Notes under the pieces: model-generated
The model's input: the letters and a program-made list of their open reading frames with translations, nothing else
What the model was told of the DNA's origin: nothing
Database searches by the model: none
Made by a program: the position numbers and the translations under genes
NCBI RefSeq assembly: GCF_004570865.1
Contig: NZ_SPQS01000008.1
Span: 62,001-126,000, forward strand
Origin: Bradyrhizobium frederickii
Lineage (GTDB): Bacteria > Pseudomonadota > Alphaproteobacteria > Rhizobiales > Xanthobacteraceae
Reading direction: 5' to 3'
Length of the DNA: 64,000 nucleotides
In this document: positions 1-9,016 of the stretch, piece by piece
Layout of the letters: every line of letters starts with the position of its first letter
Position numbering within the stretch: the first letter of the stretch is position 1

Positions 1-312
1 GAGCACCTCGCGCCGGCCGTCCGGTCGCTCGCGGATGAGCTGCGAGGTCGCGTGCTCGCAGACGATCAGGTTGAGCTCGGCGTCATAGGTCATGCCGTTG
101 CATTTGTTCGACGGGCGCTTGACCTCGGTGACGCCGCGCCGCGGGTCCCAGCGCCGCCGCACGTCACCCGGCATGTCCGAGAACAGCAGATAGTGGTCGA
201 TCGGATGCCAGACCGGTCCCTCCGTGAAGTCGAAGCCGGTGCCGACCTGCGCGACCGGCGCGTAGGGGTCGATCAGGGACTCGAATTCGCTCCGCAAGGT
301 GACGTGGGTCAT
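1..312 (-). CDS. SMP-30/gluconolactonase-family protein, partial (N-terminal 104 residues)
   Basis: The gene runs off the left edge of the window, so only the N-terminus is visible. The residues carry the SMP-30 signatures EGPVWHP (about residues 31-37) and SNKCNGMTYDAE (about residues 68-79), which belong to the first blades of the calcium-binding six-bladed propeller of lactonases. The ATG at 312 has a GAGGA-like ribosome site and begins 20 bases after the stop of the metallo-beta-lactamase gene, so it is probably the next gene of the same operon. Known family members hydrolyse sugar or other lactones. Here it probably acts downstream of the molybdenum hydroxylase; the substrate is unknown. 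Confidence 0.8.
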   Translation of the reverse strand, partial: MTHVTLRSEFESLIDPYAPVAQVGTGFDFTEGPVWHPIDHYLLFSDMPGDVRRRWDPRRGVTEVKRPSNKCNGMTYDAELNLIVCEHATSQLIRERPDGRREVL

Positions 313-332
313 CGCTCGATCCTCAAGTCACG

Positions 333-1181
333 TTACGCCGGAAACCAGTTGCGTGCCGGCAGCGATTGCACGATCGGTCCGGGGACCTGATCGTGCAGGC
401 GCCCGACGACGTTGCCGCCTTCGATCTTGGCCGGACGGTCGTGCACGGGCAGCAGATAGCGCGAATTGCTGAGCAGCTTCTTGATCGAGGCCTTCTCCGC
501 CCGCTTGCTGGTGCCGTGGTTGCCGGTGGTGCGCGGCTCCCAGTCGTGGATCTCGTTGAAGGGCGTGACGATCTGGTCGTTGAAGTCGTAGATCACGTCG
601 CCGCAGATGGTCGCGATGCCGTCGGCGGTCTCGACGATGACGTTCATTGATCCCTCCGTATGCGCATTGGCGGCGTCGCAATAGACGCCGGGCATCAGCT
701 CGATCGGACCGGTGATCTCGAGATCAAGGAAACGCAGCGCGCTCTTGGTATGCAGGCGGTCGATCAGGTGCTTGATGTCGGGCGCCGGGTATTGCGGATG
801 CATCAGGCCGGAGACGGAATATTCCAGCTCCTTGCGGTTGAGCACCACGGTCGTGTTCATCGGAAACAGGTCGTCCTTGCCGGCATGGTCGATGTGCAGA
901 TGGGTGTGGCAGACGAAGCGGACGTCGCCCATGCGCACGCCGTGGCGCGCCAGCTGATTCTCGATCATGTTCTCGTGGTATTGAAGGCCACGCATGCCCA
1001 GCGTTTCCATGATCTGGTTGGAGCGGTAGCCGGTGTCGACCACGACCGGATATTTCCCGCCGAGGATCAGGAAGCCGAGGGTGAGGACGCGGCGGGTGCG
1101 GCCGCAATCGCGGCCGAGAACCAGAAAGCTCGATTCCAGTTCGATATCGCCATAGTCCAGGATCTTGATCTCCAGCGCCAT
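333..1181 (-). CDS. Metallo-beta-lactamase-fold hydrolase (N-acyl homoserine lactonase-like)
   Basis: A 282-residue metallo-beta-lactamase-fold hydrolase. The dinuclear zinc motif HTHLHIDH is at residues 92-99, with further ligands plausible at H175 (ANAHTEGS), D196 (CGDVIYD) and H247 (PVHDRP). The layout resembles the AHL-lactonase branch (AiiA/AttM type), which opens lactone rings. Its place between an amidohydrolase and an SMP-30 lactonase suggests catabolism of a lactone or ester rather than quorum quenching, but that is inference. The start is ATG at 1181 after a GGGAGAG site. No signal peptide is visible, so it is probably cytoplasmic. Confidence 0.8.
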   Translation of the reverse strand: MALEIKILDYGDIELESSFLVLGRDCGRTRRVLTLGFLILGGKYPVVVDTGYRSNQIMETLGMRGLQYHENMIENQLARHGVRMGDVRFVCHTHLHIDHAGKDDLFPMNTTVVLNRKELEYSVSGLMHPQYPAPDIKHLIDRLHTKSALRFLDLEITGPIELMPGVYCDAANAHTEGSMNVIVETADGIATICGDVIYDFNDQIVTPFNEIHDWEPRTTGNHGTSKRAEKASIKKLLSNSRYLLPVHDRPAKIEGGNVVGRLHDQVPGPIVQSLPARNWFPA

Positions 1182-1212
1182 TCGTTGCTCTCCCTATCCT
1201 GTCCCTTGCCTG

Positions 1213-2097
1213 TCAAAGCCGGTAGACGCGCATTGCCGTCGTCTTGAAGATCGCGTCCTGCTGCTCGGCGCTCAGCGGCGCAGCGGCTGCGCGAAACGCA
1301 TCGACGAGCTCGCGATAGCTGGTCCACAATTTCTCGATCGGAAAATTGGAGCCGAACAGGCAGCGTTCGGCGCCGAAGATCGCGACCGTGTCAGTGACGA
1401 CGGCGGCGATATGCGCGGGGTCGTTGCGATGGATGAAGGTGCCGAGCCCCGACAGCTTTGAGACCACGTTCGGACAGGCTGCCAGCCGCGCGACGCCGGC
1501 GCGCCAGGCTGCGCGGCCGGCGGGCGAGAGGTCCTCGAGCATGCCGGCATGCTGGAGGATGAAGGTCACGTTGGGGCAGGCTTCTGCGAGCGCAGCGGCC
1601 TGCGGCATTTGCGGCGTGAACACCTGCAAATCGAAGCTCCACCCATGGTCGGCAAGGTGCGCAATGTTGCGCTGGATCATCGGATCGGCGCAGAGATCGG
1701 CGCGGGCCGCAAAGCGGTAGAGCGGGTTCTCGTGCCAGTGCAGCTGCATCCGGACGCCGCGCACGAGGGGATAGCGCTTCAGGCGGTCGAGTTGCGGGCG
1801 CACGTCGTCCACGGCGAAATTGGCGTAGGCGACAATGGCATGGGGCCAGCCATGCGCGTCGGCGGTTTGCTGGACCCAGGCGGCTTCGTCCTCGAAGCGG
1901 TCGTTGGCCCAGTTGGTCTGGACGTAGACCGAGCGGGTGACGCCGGTACCTTTGAGGTCGTCGAGATATTCCTGGATCGGATAATCGCGCCGGATTGGCT
2001 CGTAGGGTCCGAAGATGCGGGGCTGCATCGGGCCGACCAGCCAGGGCAGGTCGGTCTGCCGCCAGATGTGGTGATGCCCGTCGATCATATCGGTCAC
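1213..2097 (-). CDS. Amidohydrolase family protein (COG3618/Amidohydro_2)
   Basis: A 294-residue TIM-barrel amidohydrolase. The N-terminal metal motif DGHHHIW (residues 6-12), the central RGVRMQLHWHENP and the C-terminal GSNFPIEK (N in place of D is usual in this subgroup) place it with COG3618, which includes 2-pyrone-4,6-dicarboxylate lactonase and fuconolactonase-like enzymes. These hydrolyse lactone or amide bonds. The ATG overlaps the stop of the upstream VWA gene by four bases, which implies translational coupling. The substrate cannot be read from the sequence. Confidence 0.82.
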   Translation of the reverse strand: MTDMIDGHHHIWRQTDLPWLVGPMQPRIFGPYEPIRRDYPIQEYLDDLKGTGVTRSVYVQTNWANDRFEDEAAWVQQTADAHGWPHAIVAYANFAVDDVRPQLDRLKRYPLVRGVRMQLHWHENPLYRFAARADLCADPMIQRNIAHLADHGWSFDLQVFTPQMPQAAALAEACPNVTFILQHAGMLEDLSPAGRAAWRAGVARLAACPNVVSKLSGLGTFIHRNDPAHIAAVVTDTVAIFGAERCLFGSNFPIEKLWTSYRELVDAFRAAAAPLSAEQQDAIFKTTAMRVYRL

Positions 2098-3211
2098 GCA
2101 GCTCTCCTTCGTCCCAGCGCCAGAATGTGCGCGACGATCGACGCGCTCGAGCCGCCGTCGACGAGGTCGTCGACGAAGCGCTCGATGGCCATGAGGGCCT
2201 CGGTTTGGGGGCGGAAGCCGGGGCTTGTCGCCAGTGGGGTCAGCCAGCTCACCCGCCAGGCCCGCCGTGACAGCTTTGCGACCGCATCGCGCAGCGCATC
2301 GGGCTCGCCGCGCTCCAATCCGTCCGAGATCACGACCACCGCGGCGCCGCGAGCATAGCCGCCGAAGCGGGGCACGGCGAGGAAGGCCTGGAGTGCATCG
2401 CCGATGCGGGTGCCGCCGTCCCAGTCGCTGACCAGATGGGCGGCCGCGTTCAGTGCCTGCTCGCGGCGCTTCAGCCGCAACGGACGGGTGACGCGGGTGA
2501 GCCGCGTGCCGAAGGTGAACACCTCGACATTGGGCGCAGCCTGCACCAGCGCATGCGCGAGCTTCATGTTCTCCTCGGTGCGGCTCTTCATCGAGCCGGA
2601 GACGTCGATCAGCAGCAGCATCTTGCGCGGGCGCTGACGCCGCTTCATGTGGCCGAGCCGCAGGATCTCGCCGTCGCTGCGAACGCTGTCACGCAAGGTG
2701 CGGCGGAGATCGGCAAACGGACCGCGGCGGGTCCGCATGCGACGGTGACCGCGCCGTCGCGGCAGGCGTCGTGGAGCCTCGCGCGCCAGGCGGCGCAGTG
2801 CGTCGGTCGTGGAGAGTTGCGCGAAGCGGCGCTCGACGAGCGCCTCGGTACGTGTGGCAGTCAGGCCGGATTCATTGGCGTCATCGGACAGCAATGGCTC
2901 CTCGTCGCCGCGGCCTTCCTCCTGAAGCCGGACGGTTTCGTCCTCTTCGCCGTTGTCGGCGCGCTCGATAGCCTCGCTGCCGCGGAAGTGCAGATCGAAC
3001 AGCCGGTCGAAAGTGGTGCGGCGCTCGGGCGGCGGGGCGAGGGTGGCGAGCGCCGCCTGCCTGATATCCTTGAGGTCACGCGGGCCGAGCAGCTCGATCG
3101 CGGCGAGGAACGCGGTGGTCTGCTCCGGCGCGACGGCAAAATTGTTGGCACGCAGCAGCGCAACGAAGGAGACGAAGACGCGGGCGGCGCGCGGAAGCCG
3201 GGGCTCGGTAC

Positions 3212-3215
<4 letters not shown>
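2094..3215 (-). CDS. VWA domain-containing protein, CoxE-like
   Basis: A 373-residue protein with an acidic middle section (about residues 80-115), an Arg-rich section (about 142-175), and a C-terminal von Willebrand A domain with MIDAS motif DVSGS at residues 204-208. It matches CoxE, the partner of the CoxD AAA+ ATPase in maturation of the active site of CO dehydrogenase and related molybdenum hydroxylases. It overlaps the upstream MoxR gene and the downstream amidohydrolase gene by four bases each. The context (MoxR ATPase plus a Mo-hydroxylase immediately upstream) supports a maturation role; which metal or sulfur step it serves is unknown. Confidence 0.85.
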
Positions 3216-4093
<878 letters not shown>

Positions 4094-4096
4094 GGC

Positions 4097-5119
4097 CTAA
4101 CGTCGCGCCTGCGGCCGCGCGCCACCCTGGGCCTTGATCGCGCGCAGCACCTTTTCGGGCGTGATCGGCAGGTCGTCGATGCGGACGCCGACGGCGTTGA
4201 AGATCGCATTCGCAACGGCCGGCAGCACCGGATTGGCGCACATCTCACCAGGTCCCTTGGCCCCGAAGGGGCCATCGGGCGCCGGACGCTCCAGCACCGC
4301 GATATCGTGCGGGCAGATGTCGCCGGGGCCGGGCATCAAATATTCGACGAAGTCGCGGGGCCCATGAACGGGATCGGGATAATAGGGCTCCGGGGTCTCG
4401 TAGAGCGCATGGCTGACGCCCATCCAGGCGCCGCCGACCAGTTGCTGTTCGACCAGGCGGGGGTTGAGCGCGCGGCCGAGCTCATAGGCGGAATCCATCC
4501 GGACCATCGCGACCTCGCCGGTCTCGTCATCGACCTCGACTTCTGCGACGAGACAGGCATGGGCGTAACAGGTCGCCGGCGACATCTCGCCGGTCTCCGG
4601 ATCGACATCGGAAAGCGGGACCAGAAAGATGCCGCGGCCCGAGATGGTCTTGCCCTGCCTGAACTGCGCGGCAATCGCGACGTCCTTGGTTGAAATCGAA
4701 CGGTGCGGCGCGCCCTTGACGTGGATGTTGCCGCGCCCGTCGGTCTCGAGGTCGGCGGCGTTGACCTCCAGCTCCTCGGCGGCCGCCTCCATCATCACCC
4801 CGCGCGCTTCGCGGGCGGCGGCCATCACCGCATTGCCGACGCGGTGGGTGCCGCGCGAGGCGAACGAGCCCATGCAGTGCGGGCCGGTGTCGGAATCGGC
4901 GGTGTCGACATAGACGTCCTCGACGGGAACGCCGAGCGTTTCGGCGCAGATCTGCCGCGTCACCGACTTCATGCCCTGGCCGAGGTCGATCGACGACAAC
5001 GCGACCGTGAACTTGCCGCTGGGATTGGAGTGAACCAGGGCCTGGCTCGGATCGCCGCCGAGGTTCATGCCGATGGGATAGTTGATCGACGCCATGCCGC
5101 GTCCGCGATGCCGGGTCAT
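4097..5119 (-). CDS. Xanthine dehydrogenase-family molybdopterin subunit, C-terminal half
   Basis: This 340-residue protein carries only the second molybdopterin-binding domain (MoCoBD_2). It shows SSIDLGQGM (about residues 42-50), CMGSFASRGTHRVGNAV (about 82-98) and GAKGPGEM (about 286-293), whose glutamate E292 is the expected catalytic base of this enzyme family. The upstream gene holds the first half of the usual subunit. Its ATG lies one base after that gene's TGA, in another frame, so both parts are probably made by coupled translation and assemble together. It could be one gene broken by a frameshift in the Pro-rich linker, but the restart is clean. Confidence 0.82.
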   Translation of the reverse strand: MTRHRGRGMASINYPIGMNLGGDPSQALVHSNPSGKFTVALSSIDLGQGMKSVTRQICAETLGVPVEDVYVDTADSDTGPHCMGSFASRGTHRVGNAVMAAAREARGVMMEAAAEELEVNAADLETDGRGNIHVKGAPHRSISTKDVAIAAQFRQGKTISGRGIFLVPLSDVDPETGEMSPATCYAHACLVAEVEVDDETGEVAMVRMDSAYELGRALNPRLVEQQLVGGAWMGVSHALYETPEPYYPDPVHGPRDFVEYLMPGPGDICPHDIAVLERPAPDGPFGAKGPGEMCANPVLPAVANAIFNAVGVRIDDLPITPEKVLRAIKAQGGARPQARR

Positions 5120-5120
5120 G

Positions 5121-6722
5121 TCAGCGTCTCCTGGTCCCGAACACGGATGAGAACCGCGTCGCGCCGTGCGACGGCGCGGCCGGGCGCGGCGGGGGAGGCG
5201 GCGGCGCCGGCGGCGCCGGCGGCGGTGGATCGCGCGGCGGCTCCCGTGTCGCGGTCACCGGCGCGCGCTCATAGCTCGTGCGCTGCTGGACCGGCGTCGG
5301 CCTTGCGCGCGAAGAATCCGTCGGCGTCGGCGGAATCGCGGCGCGGCTGCCGCCGCCGTCCTTGCGCGAGGAGGCGCGCTTGAACTCGTCGCGGATCGGC
5401 CATTTGGCCTTTTCGGCCGCGACCTGGACGCATTCGATGAGAGCCGTGTTCTTCGCCTCGCGTCGATGTGCCTTCATGTCGCCGTCGCGATAGGCGTTGA
5501 GGATGCGGAACTCCATCGGATCCATGCCGACGAGATTTGCGAGCTTGTCCATCTGGCACTCGATGGCAAAATCCATCGCGGTGACGCCGAAGCCGCGCAT
5601 CGCGGTCGCCGGCGTGCGGTTGGTGAAGACGCAATAGACGTCGCCGTAGACGTTGGGGATGGTGTAGGGGCCCGGCAGATGCGCGGCGCATTTCACCGCG
5701 GCGTAACTGGACAGCCTTGTATAGGCGCCGCTGTCGAAATAGGCCCGGATCTTGCGCGCGACGATGCGGCCGTCGCGCATGACGCCGTCCTTGATGTAGA
5801 TGCGCTCGGCGCCGCGCGGCGGGCCGTACTGCATCTCCTCCTCGCGCCCGAACACGTAGCGCACCGGTCGCCCGGTCAGGATGGCGCCGAGAATGGCGAG
5901 CGGCTCGGTCAAGGTATCGACCTTGCCGCCAAAGCCACCGCCGACGGTGCCGCCGATGAAGTGGAAGGTGTTGGAGGGCACATCCAGGATCTTGGCGCAG
6001 GTGTCGACCGAGAAGAACAGCGCCTGGGTCGAGGTGTAGACGACGTAGCGTCCGTTGGTGTCCGGCGCGGCAATGGCGCCGTTGGTCTCGGTCGGCGCGT
6101 GCTCGATCGGCGACATCTGGTAGCGCTGTTCAAGCACGTGATCGGCGGTCGCAAGCGCTGCGTCCGCATCACCGAAGCGCAGGCGCTGATGGTCGTAGAC
6201 GTCGTGATAAATGAAGGCGTTCTTCGGATAGGTCTCGTTGACCACGGGGGCGCCGGGTTTCAGCGCGTCCTCGACGTCGAACACCGTCGGCAGAGGCTCA
6301 TAGTCGATCCTGACCTTTGCGATAGCCTCGAACGCTTCCCGCTCGCTGTCGGCGACGATGGCGAGGATCGGCTCGCCCTTGTAGCGCACCTTGTCCACCG
6401 CGAGCGAAGGCTCGTCGTCCTTGCCGAAATTGATCAGGCTGAGAAGCGTGTTGAGATTGACCGGAACGTCGGCGCCGCGAATGATCCGGCGGACGCCGGC
6501 CGAGCGTTCTGCGTCCGTGGTATCGATGCGGCGCAGCCGTGCATGGGCCTGTGCCGAGCGCACGACCTTCAGGTGCAACATGCCTTGCAGTTGATGGTCG
6601 TTAAAATAGCTCGATGTGCCCGTGATGTGCCCGAGCATGTCCTGGCGTTGGGTGCCCTTGCCGATTTCCTTGAGGTTATCGTCGCGCTCGTCGGCGAAGA
6701 TGTCCTTGCGCAGTTCCAGCAT
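5121..6722 (-). CDS. Xanthine dehydrogenase-family molybdopterin subunit, N-terminal half with Pro-rich tail
   Basis: About 533 residues. It contains the a/b hammerhead domain (about residues 20-140) and the first molybdopterin-binding domain, with FIGGTVGGGFGGK and the substrate-pocket motif TPATAMRGFG. The CO dehydrogenase motif AYxCSFR is absent, so this is a general hydroxylase and not a form I CO dehydrogenase. The last 80 or so residues are a low-complexity tail rich in Pro, Arg and Ala. I chose the ATG at 6722, which has a GAAGGA site and lies 13 bases after the 2Fe-2S gene; an in-frame start at 6791 would overlap that gene by 56 bases. Confidence 0.83.
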   Translation of the reverse strand: MLELRKDIFADERDDNLKEIGKGTQRQDMLGHITGTSSYFNDHQLQGMLHLKVVRSAQAHARLRRIDTTDAERSAGVRRIIRGADVPVNLNTLLSLINFGKDDEPSLAVDKVRYKGEPILAIVADSEREAFEAIAKVRIDYEPLPTVFDVEDALKPGAPVVNETYPKNAFIYHDVYDHQRLRFGDADAALATADHVLEQRYQMSPIEHAPTETNGAIAAPDTNGRYVVYTSTQALFFSVDTCAKILDVPSNTFHFIGGTVGGGFGGKVDTLTEPLAILGAILTGRPVRYVFGREEEMQYGPPRGAERIYIKDGVMRDGRIVARKIRAYFDSGAYTRLSSYAAVKCAAHLPGPYTIPNVYGDVYCVFTNRTPATAMRGFGVTAMDFAIECQMDKLANLVGMDPMEFRILNAYRDGDMKAHRREAKNTALIECVQVAAEKAKWPIRDEFKRASSRKDGGGSRAAIPPTPTDSSRARPTPVQQRTSYERAPVTATREPPRDPPPPAPPAPPPPPPRPAAPSHGATRFSSVFGTRRR

Positions 6723-6735
6723 GGCGCGGCGTCCT

Positions 6736-7212
6736 TCAGGCGCTGACCCGGCCGCCTGCGGCGGCGAGAATGGCATTGATGATCGGCTCATAGCCGGTGC
6801 AGCGGCAGATGTTGCCGGAGATGGCCTCCACGACCTCGTCGCGGCTCGGCGAGGGATTGCGGTTGAGCAGGGCCTTTGCGGCCATCAGCATGCCCGGCGT
6901 GCAATACCCGCACTGGGCGGCAAAATGGTCGGCAAAGGCACGCTGGAGCGGATGCAGGTTCGGGCCCTGCTTCATGCCGTCGAGCGTTTCGATCGAGCGG
7001 CCGGCGACCGTCTCGGCGAGCGTCAGGCAGGACAGGTGCAGCTCGCCGTCGACCAGCACGCTGCAGGTGCCGCAGCCGCCCTGGCCGCAGCCGAATTTCG
7101 GCGTCATGTCGCCGATCAGCTCGCGCAGCGCGACCAGCAGATTGGTGCCGCCCTCGACGAAGATCGCGACGTCGCGGCCGTTGTGACGAAATTGAAGCGG
7201 AATTTTCGACAT
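6736..7212 (-). CDS. (2Fe-2S)-binding small subunit of a molybdenum hydroxylase
   Basis: 158 residues, the usual length for the CoxS/XdhA-type subunit. All eight cluster cysteines are present: C42, C47, C50 and C62 (plant-ferredoxin-type cluster), then C101, C104, C136 and C138 (second cluster, with CGYCTPGM and CRCTGY). The protein passes electrons from the molybdenum centre to FAD. It begins five bases after the FAD subunit ends. Gene order M-S-L matches the coxMSL arrangement. Confidence 0.93.
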   Translation of the reverse strand: MSKIPLQFRHNGRDVAIFVEGGTNLLVALRELIGDMTPKFGCGQGGCGTCSVLVDGELHLSCLTLAETVAGRSIETLDGMKQGPNLHPLQRAFADHFAAQCGYCTPGMLMAAKALLNRNPSPSRDEVVEAISGNICRCTGYEPIINAILAAAGGRVSA

Positions 7213-7217
7213 GGGCT

Positions 7218-8036
7218 TTAGTCCTGTCCCGACAGCAGGCGCCGCAGATGGACGCCGACGATCTCGCGGCGATACCAGGCGCTGCCGAGCGCGTTGTCAG
7301 ATGGCGATGTTCCTTCGGTCGCTGCGGATGCGGCCGCCGCGATGGTGGCGGCATCGAGCGAGCGGCCCTCCAGCGCCCGCTCGGCGGCACGGGCGCGGAT
7401 CTGCGTCGGTGCCATCGATCCCAGCGCGATGCGAGCGCCCGCGATCCGGCCGCCGCTGATCGGCAGATACGCGGCCAGCGTGATGACCGAGCCGCCCTTC
7501 GGTTTGATGCGGGCGATCTTGCGATAGCGGAACGTCTCGGCGCTGCCTGGCCGGGTGCAGGACACCGACAGCACGAGTGTCCCGGCCTGCCGGTCGCGCG
7601 CCTGCAGGAACTCCTCGATCGGAATGTCGCGCGCACCAAAGCCGCCTTGCACGGCCACGGTGGCATCGAGCGCCAGCAGCGCGACGGTGAAATCGCCATA
7701 GGGAGTTGGCGCAAAGAGGTTGCCGCCGACGGTACCCATGTTGCGCACGGCTGGACCGCCGATCGAGCGGGCAGGAGCATGCAGGAAGGCGAGGTCGCGT
7801 TCGGCGAGGATGCGGGCGAAGGTGACGCCGGCACCCAACGTGATGCGCGGACCCGATGCGTCGATCCGGGTGAGGGCCTGATCCTGCGCGCGGACGACGG
7901 TCGAGATCGACACGTCGCCCTCGTTCAACGCGCGCATCACCAGCGTGCCGCCGCCGAGATAGCGCGCGCTGCGATCCGAAGACAGCGCGCCGGCCGCTTC
8001 GCTGGCGCTTGTAAAGGTCTTGACCGTCACGGCCAT
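7218..8036 (-). CDS. FAD-binding medium subunit of a molybdenum hydroxylase (CoxM-like)
   Basis: 272 residues starting at MAVTVKTF. The FAD-binding motifs ARYLGGGTLVMR (about residues 27-38) and GTVGGNLFAPTPYGD (about 102-116) are those of the CoxM/XdhB family, in which FAD takes electrons from the iron-sulfur subunit. The ATG at 8036 lies two bases after the upstream SRPBCC stop; a longer frame exists but would run through that gene. It forms one enzyme with the small subunit and the split large subunit downstream. Confidence 0.9.
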   Translation of the reverse strand: MAVTVKTFTSASEAAGALSSDRSARYLGGGTLVMRALNEGDVSISTVVRAQDQALTRIDASGPRITLGAGVTFARILAERDLAFLHAPARSIGGPAVRNMGTVGGNLFAPTPYGDFTVALLALDATVAVQGGFGARDIPIEEFLQARDRQAGTLVLSVSCTRPGSAETFRYRKIARIKPKGGSVITLAAYLPISGGRIAGARIALGSMAPTQIRARAAERALEGRSLDAATIAAAASAATEGTSPSDNALGSAWYRREIVGVHLRRLLSGQD

Positions 8037-8038
8037 GA

Positions 8039-8482
8039 TTATGCGGCCTCCCTTAGGTGTCGGCGGATCGCATCGAATCCGGCTTGATAGATGTCTTCGG
8101 CGACCATATGGGTGATGCGGTCCTTGTCCTCGGGCTTCGTGGTGAAGCGGGACTCCCAATGCCAGAAGGTGCGGTCACCGTCGGTGACGGGCAGCAAGCG
8201 GACATGGGCGACGTAATTGAACATCGGGATCGGGGTATCGAGCAGGCAATAGCTGAAGGTTTGCTCGAGGTCGGACAGCGCCAGCAGCTGCTCGCGCAGC
8301 TCGGAGCCGTCCTTGAGCTTGAAACGCCTGACGCAGCCGACCTTGTCGGAGGACTGCGCGCGCTCGATGGAGGAGGTCGCGACCGCCGGATGCCAGCGAT
8401 CATGCCCGTTGAAATCGCGCAGCATGGCCCACGCCGCATCGGTCGGCGCGTCCAGAATCGTGCTTTTGACGATATGCGGCAC
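8039..8482 (-). CDS. SRPBCC family protein (CoxG/PYR-like), copy 2
   Basis: 147 residues of START/Bet v1-like helix-grip fold with WAMLRDFNGHDRWHP near the N-terminus and a YxAxxRLLPVTDGDRTFW core. SRPBCC proteins bind hydrophobic ligands, and CoxG-type members accompany molybdenum hydroxylase operons. It is clearly related to the upstream copy (shared RDFNG..xWHPA, SDK.GCVR.F, PVTDGD.TF), so the two are probably an old tandem duplication. It ends two bases before the FAD subunit starts. The ligand is unknown; delivery of substrate or help with assembly is possible. Confidence 0.82.
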   Translation of the reverse strand: MPHIVKSTILDAPTDAAWAMLRDFNGHDRWHPAVATSSIERAQSSDKVGCVRRFKLKDGSELREQLLALSDLEQTFSYCLLDTPIPMFNYVAHVRLLPVTDGDRTFWHWESRFTTKPEDKDRITHMVAEDIYQAGFDAIRRHLREAA

Positions 8483-8505
8483 GGCTAGCCCTCTGTTGTT
8501 CTCTT

Positions 8506-8534
8506 CACCTCTCCCCGCGAGCGGGGCGAGGGGG
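8506..8534. repeat. Short GC-rich palindrome between the SRPBCC genes
   Basis: An imperfect hairpin with core CCCCGC-GA-GCGGGG (8513-8526) and flanking arms that pair except for one position. A similar element lies at 17902-17927, also inside this operon. It resembles the small REP-like palindromes common in Bradyrhizobium. It could slow or partly end transcription between the two genes, but no U-run follows. Confidence 0.55.
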
Positions 8535-8569
8535 CGCAGTGAGCCTCGATCGAAACAGGTCTGGTCACG

Positions 8570-9007
8570 TCAGCCTCCGAATACGCGCTTTAGCGCGTCG
8601 AACCCACCCTGGAACACGCCGCCGCCGATATTGCCGACGAGCTCGGTCTCGCGCTCCGGCGCGCAGTCGAACTCGGCGGTCCATTCCACGAAGGTCTGGT
8701 CGCCGTCGGTGACGGGGGTCAGCCGCAGCGTCGCGACGTAGTTCTCGACGCCCATCGGGGATTCCAGGATCGAATAGGTGCAGAACATGTCGTAGTCGGA
8801 GAGGCCCAGGAGCTTCTCGCGGATGCGGTCGCCGTTGCGCAGGCGGAAATCTCTGACGCAACCGATTTTGTCCGAGGGCTCCCCGCCTTCGATGCGGCTT
8901 TCGGCGATGGCCGGATGCCAGTTCGGCAGACCGTTGAAATCGCGCACCCGCGCCCAGACGCGGTCGTTGCGGGCGTTGACGACGGTGGAGACATAGACGC
9001 GGGCCAT
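8570..9007 (-). CDS. SRPBCC family protein (CoxG/PYR-like), copy 1
   Basis: 145 residues of the same helix-grip fold as the next gene, with WARVRDFNGLPNWHPA near residue 18 and TLRLTPVTDGDQTFVEW in the second half. The product is cytoplasmic and shows no signal sequence. The ATG at 9007 follows the flotillin stop by nine bases, so it belongs to the same transcript. The family is known for binding small hydrophobic ligands (MxaD and polyketide cyclase-like proteins). Its specific role here is inference. Confidence 0.82.
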   Translation of the reverse strand: MARVYVSTVVNARNDRVWARVRDFNGLPNWHPAIAESRIEGGEPSDKIGCVRDFRLRNGDRIREKLLGLSDYDMFCTYSILESPMGVENYVATLRLTPVTDGDQTFVEWTAEFDCAPERETELVGNIGGGVFQGGFDALKRVFGG

Positions 9008-9016
9008 GGTGCGACC

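Noticed and set aside
333-1181. Quorum-quenching AHL lactonase
   Set aside because: The fold and metal motif fit, but the operon is catabolic and no LuxI/LuxR genes are near; only the general family name is supported.
4097-6722. CO dehydrogenase (CoxL)
   Set aside because: The neighbourhood looks like cox genes, but the active-site motif AYxCSFR is missing; the sequence has AMRGFG, so it is a general Mo-hydroxylase.
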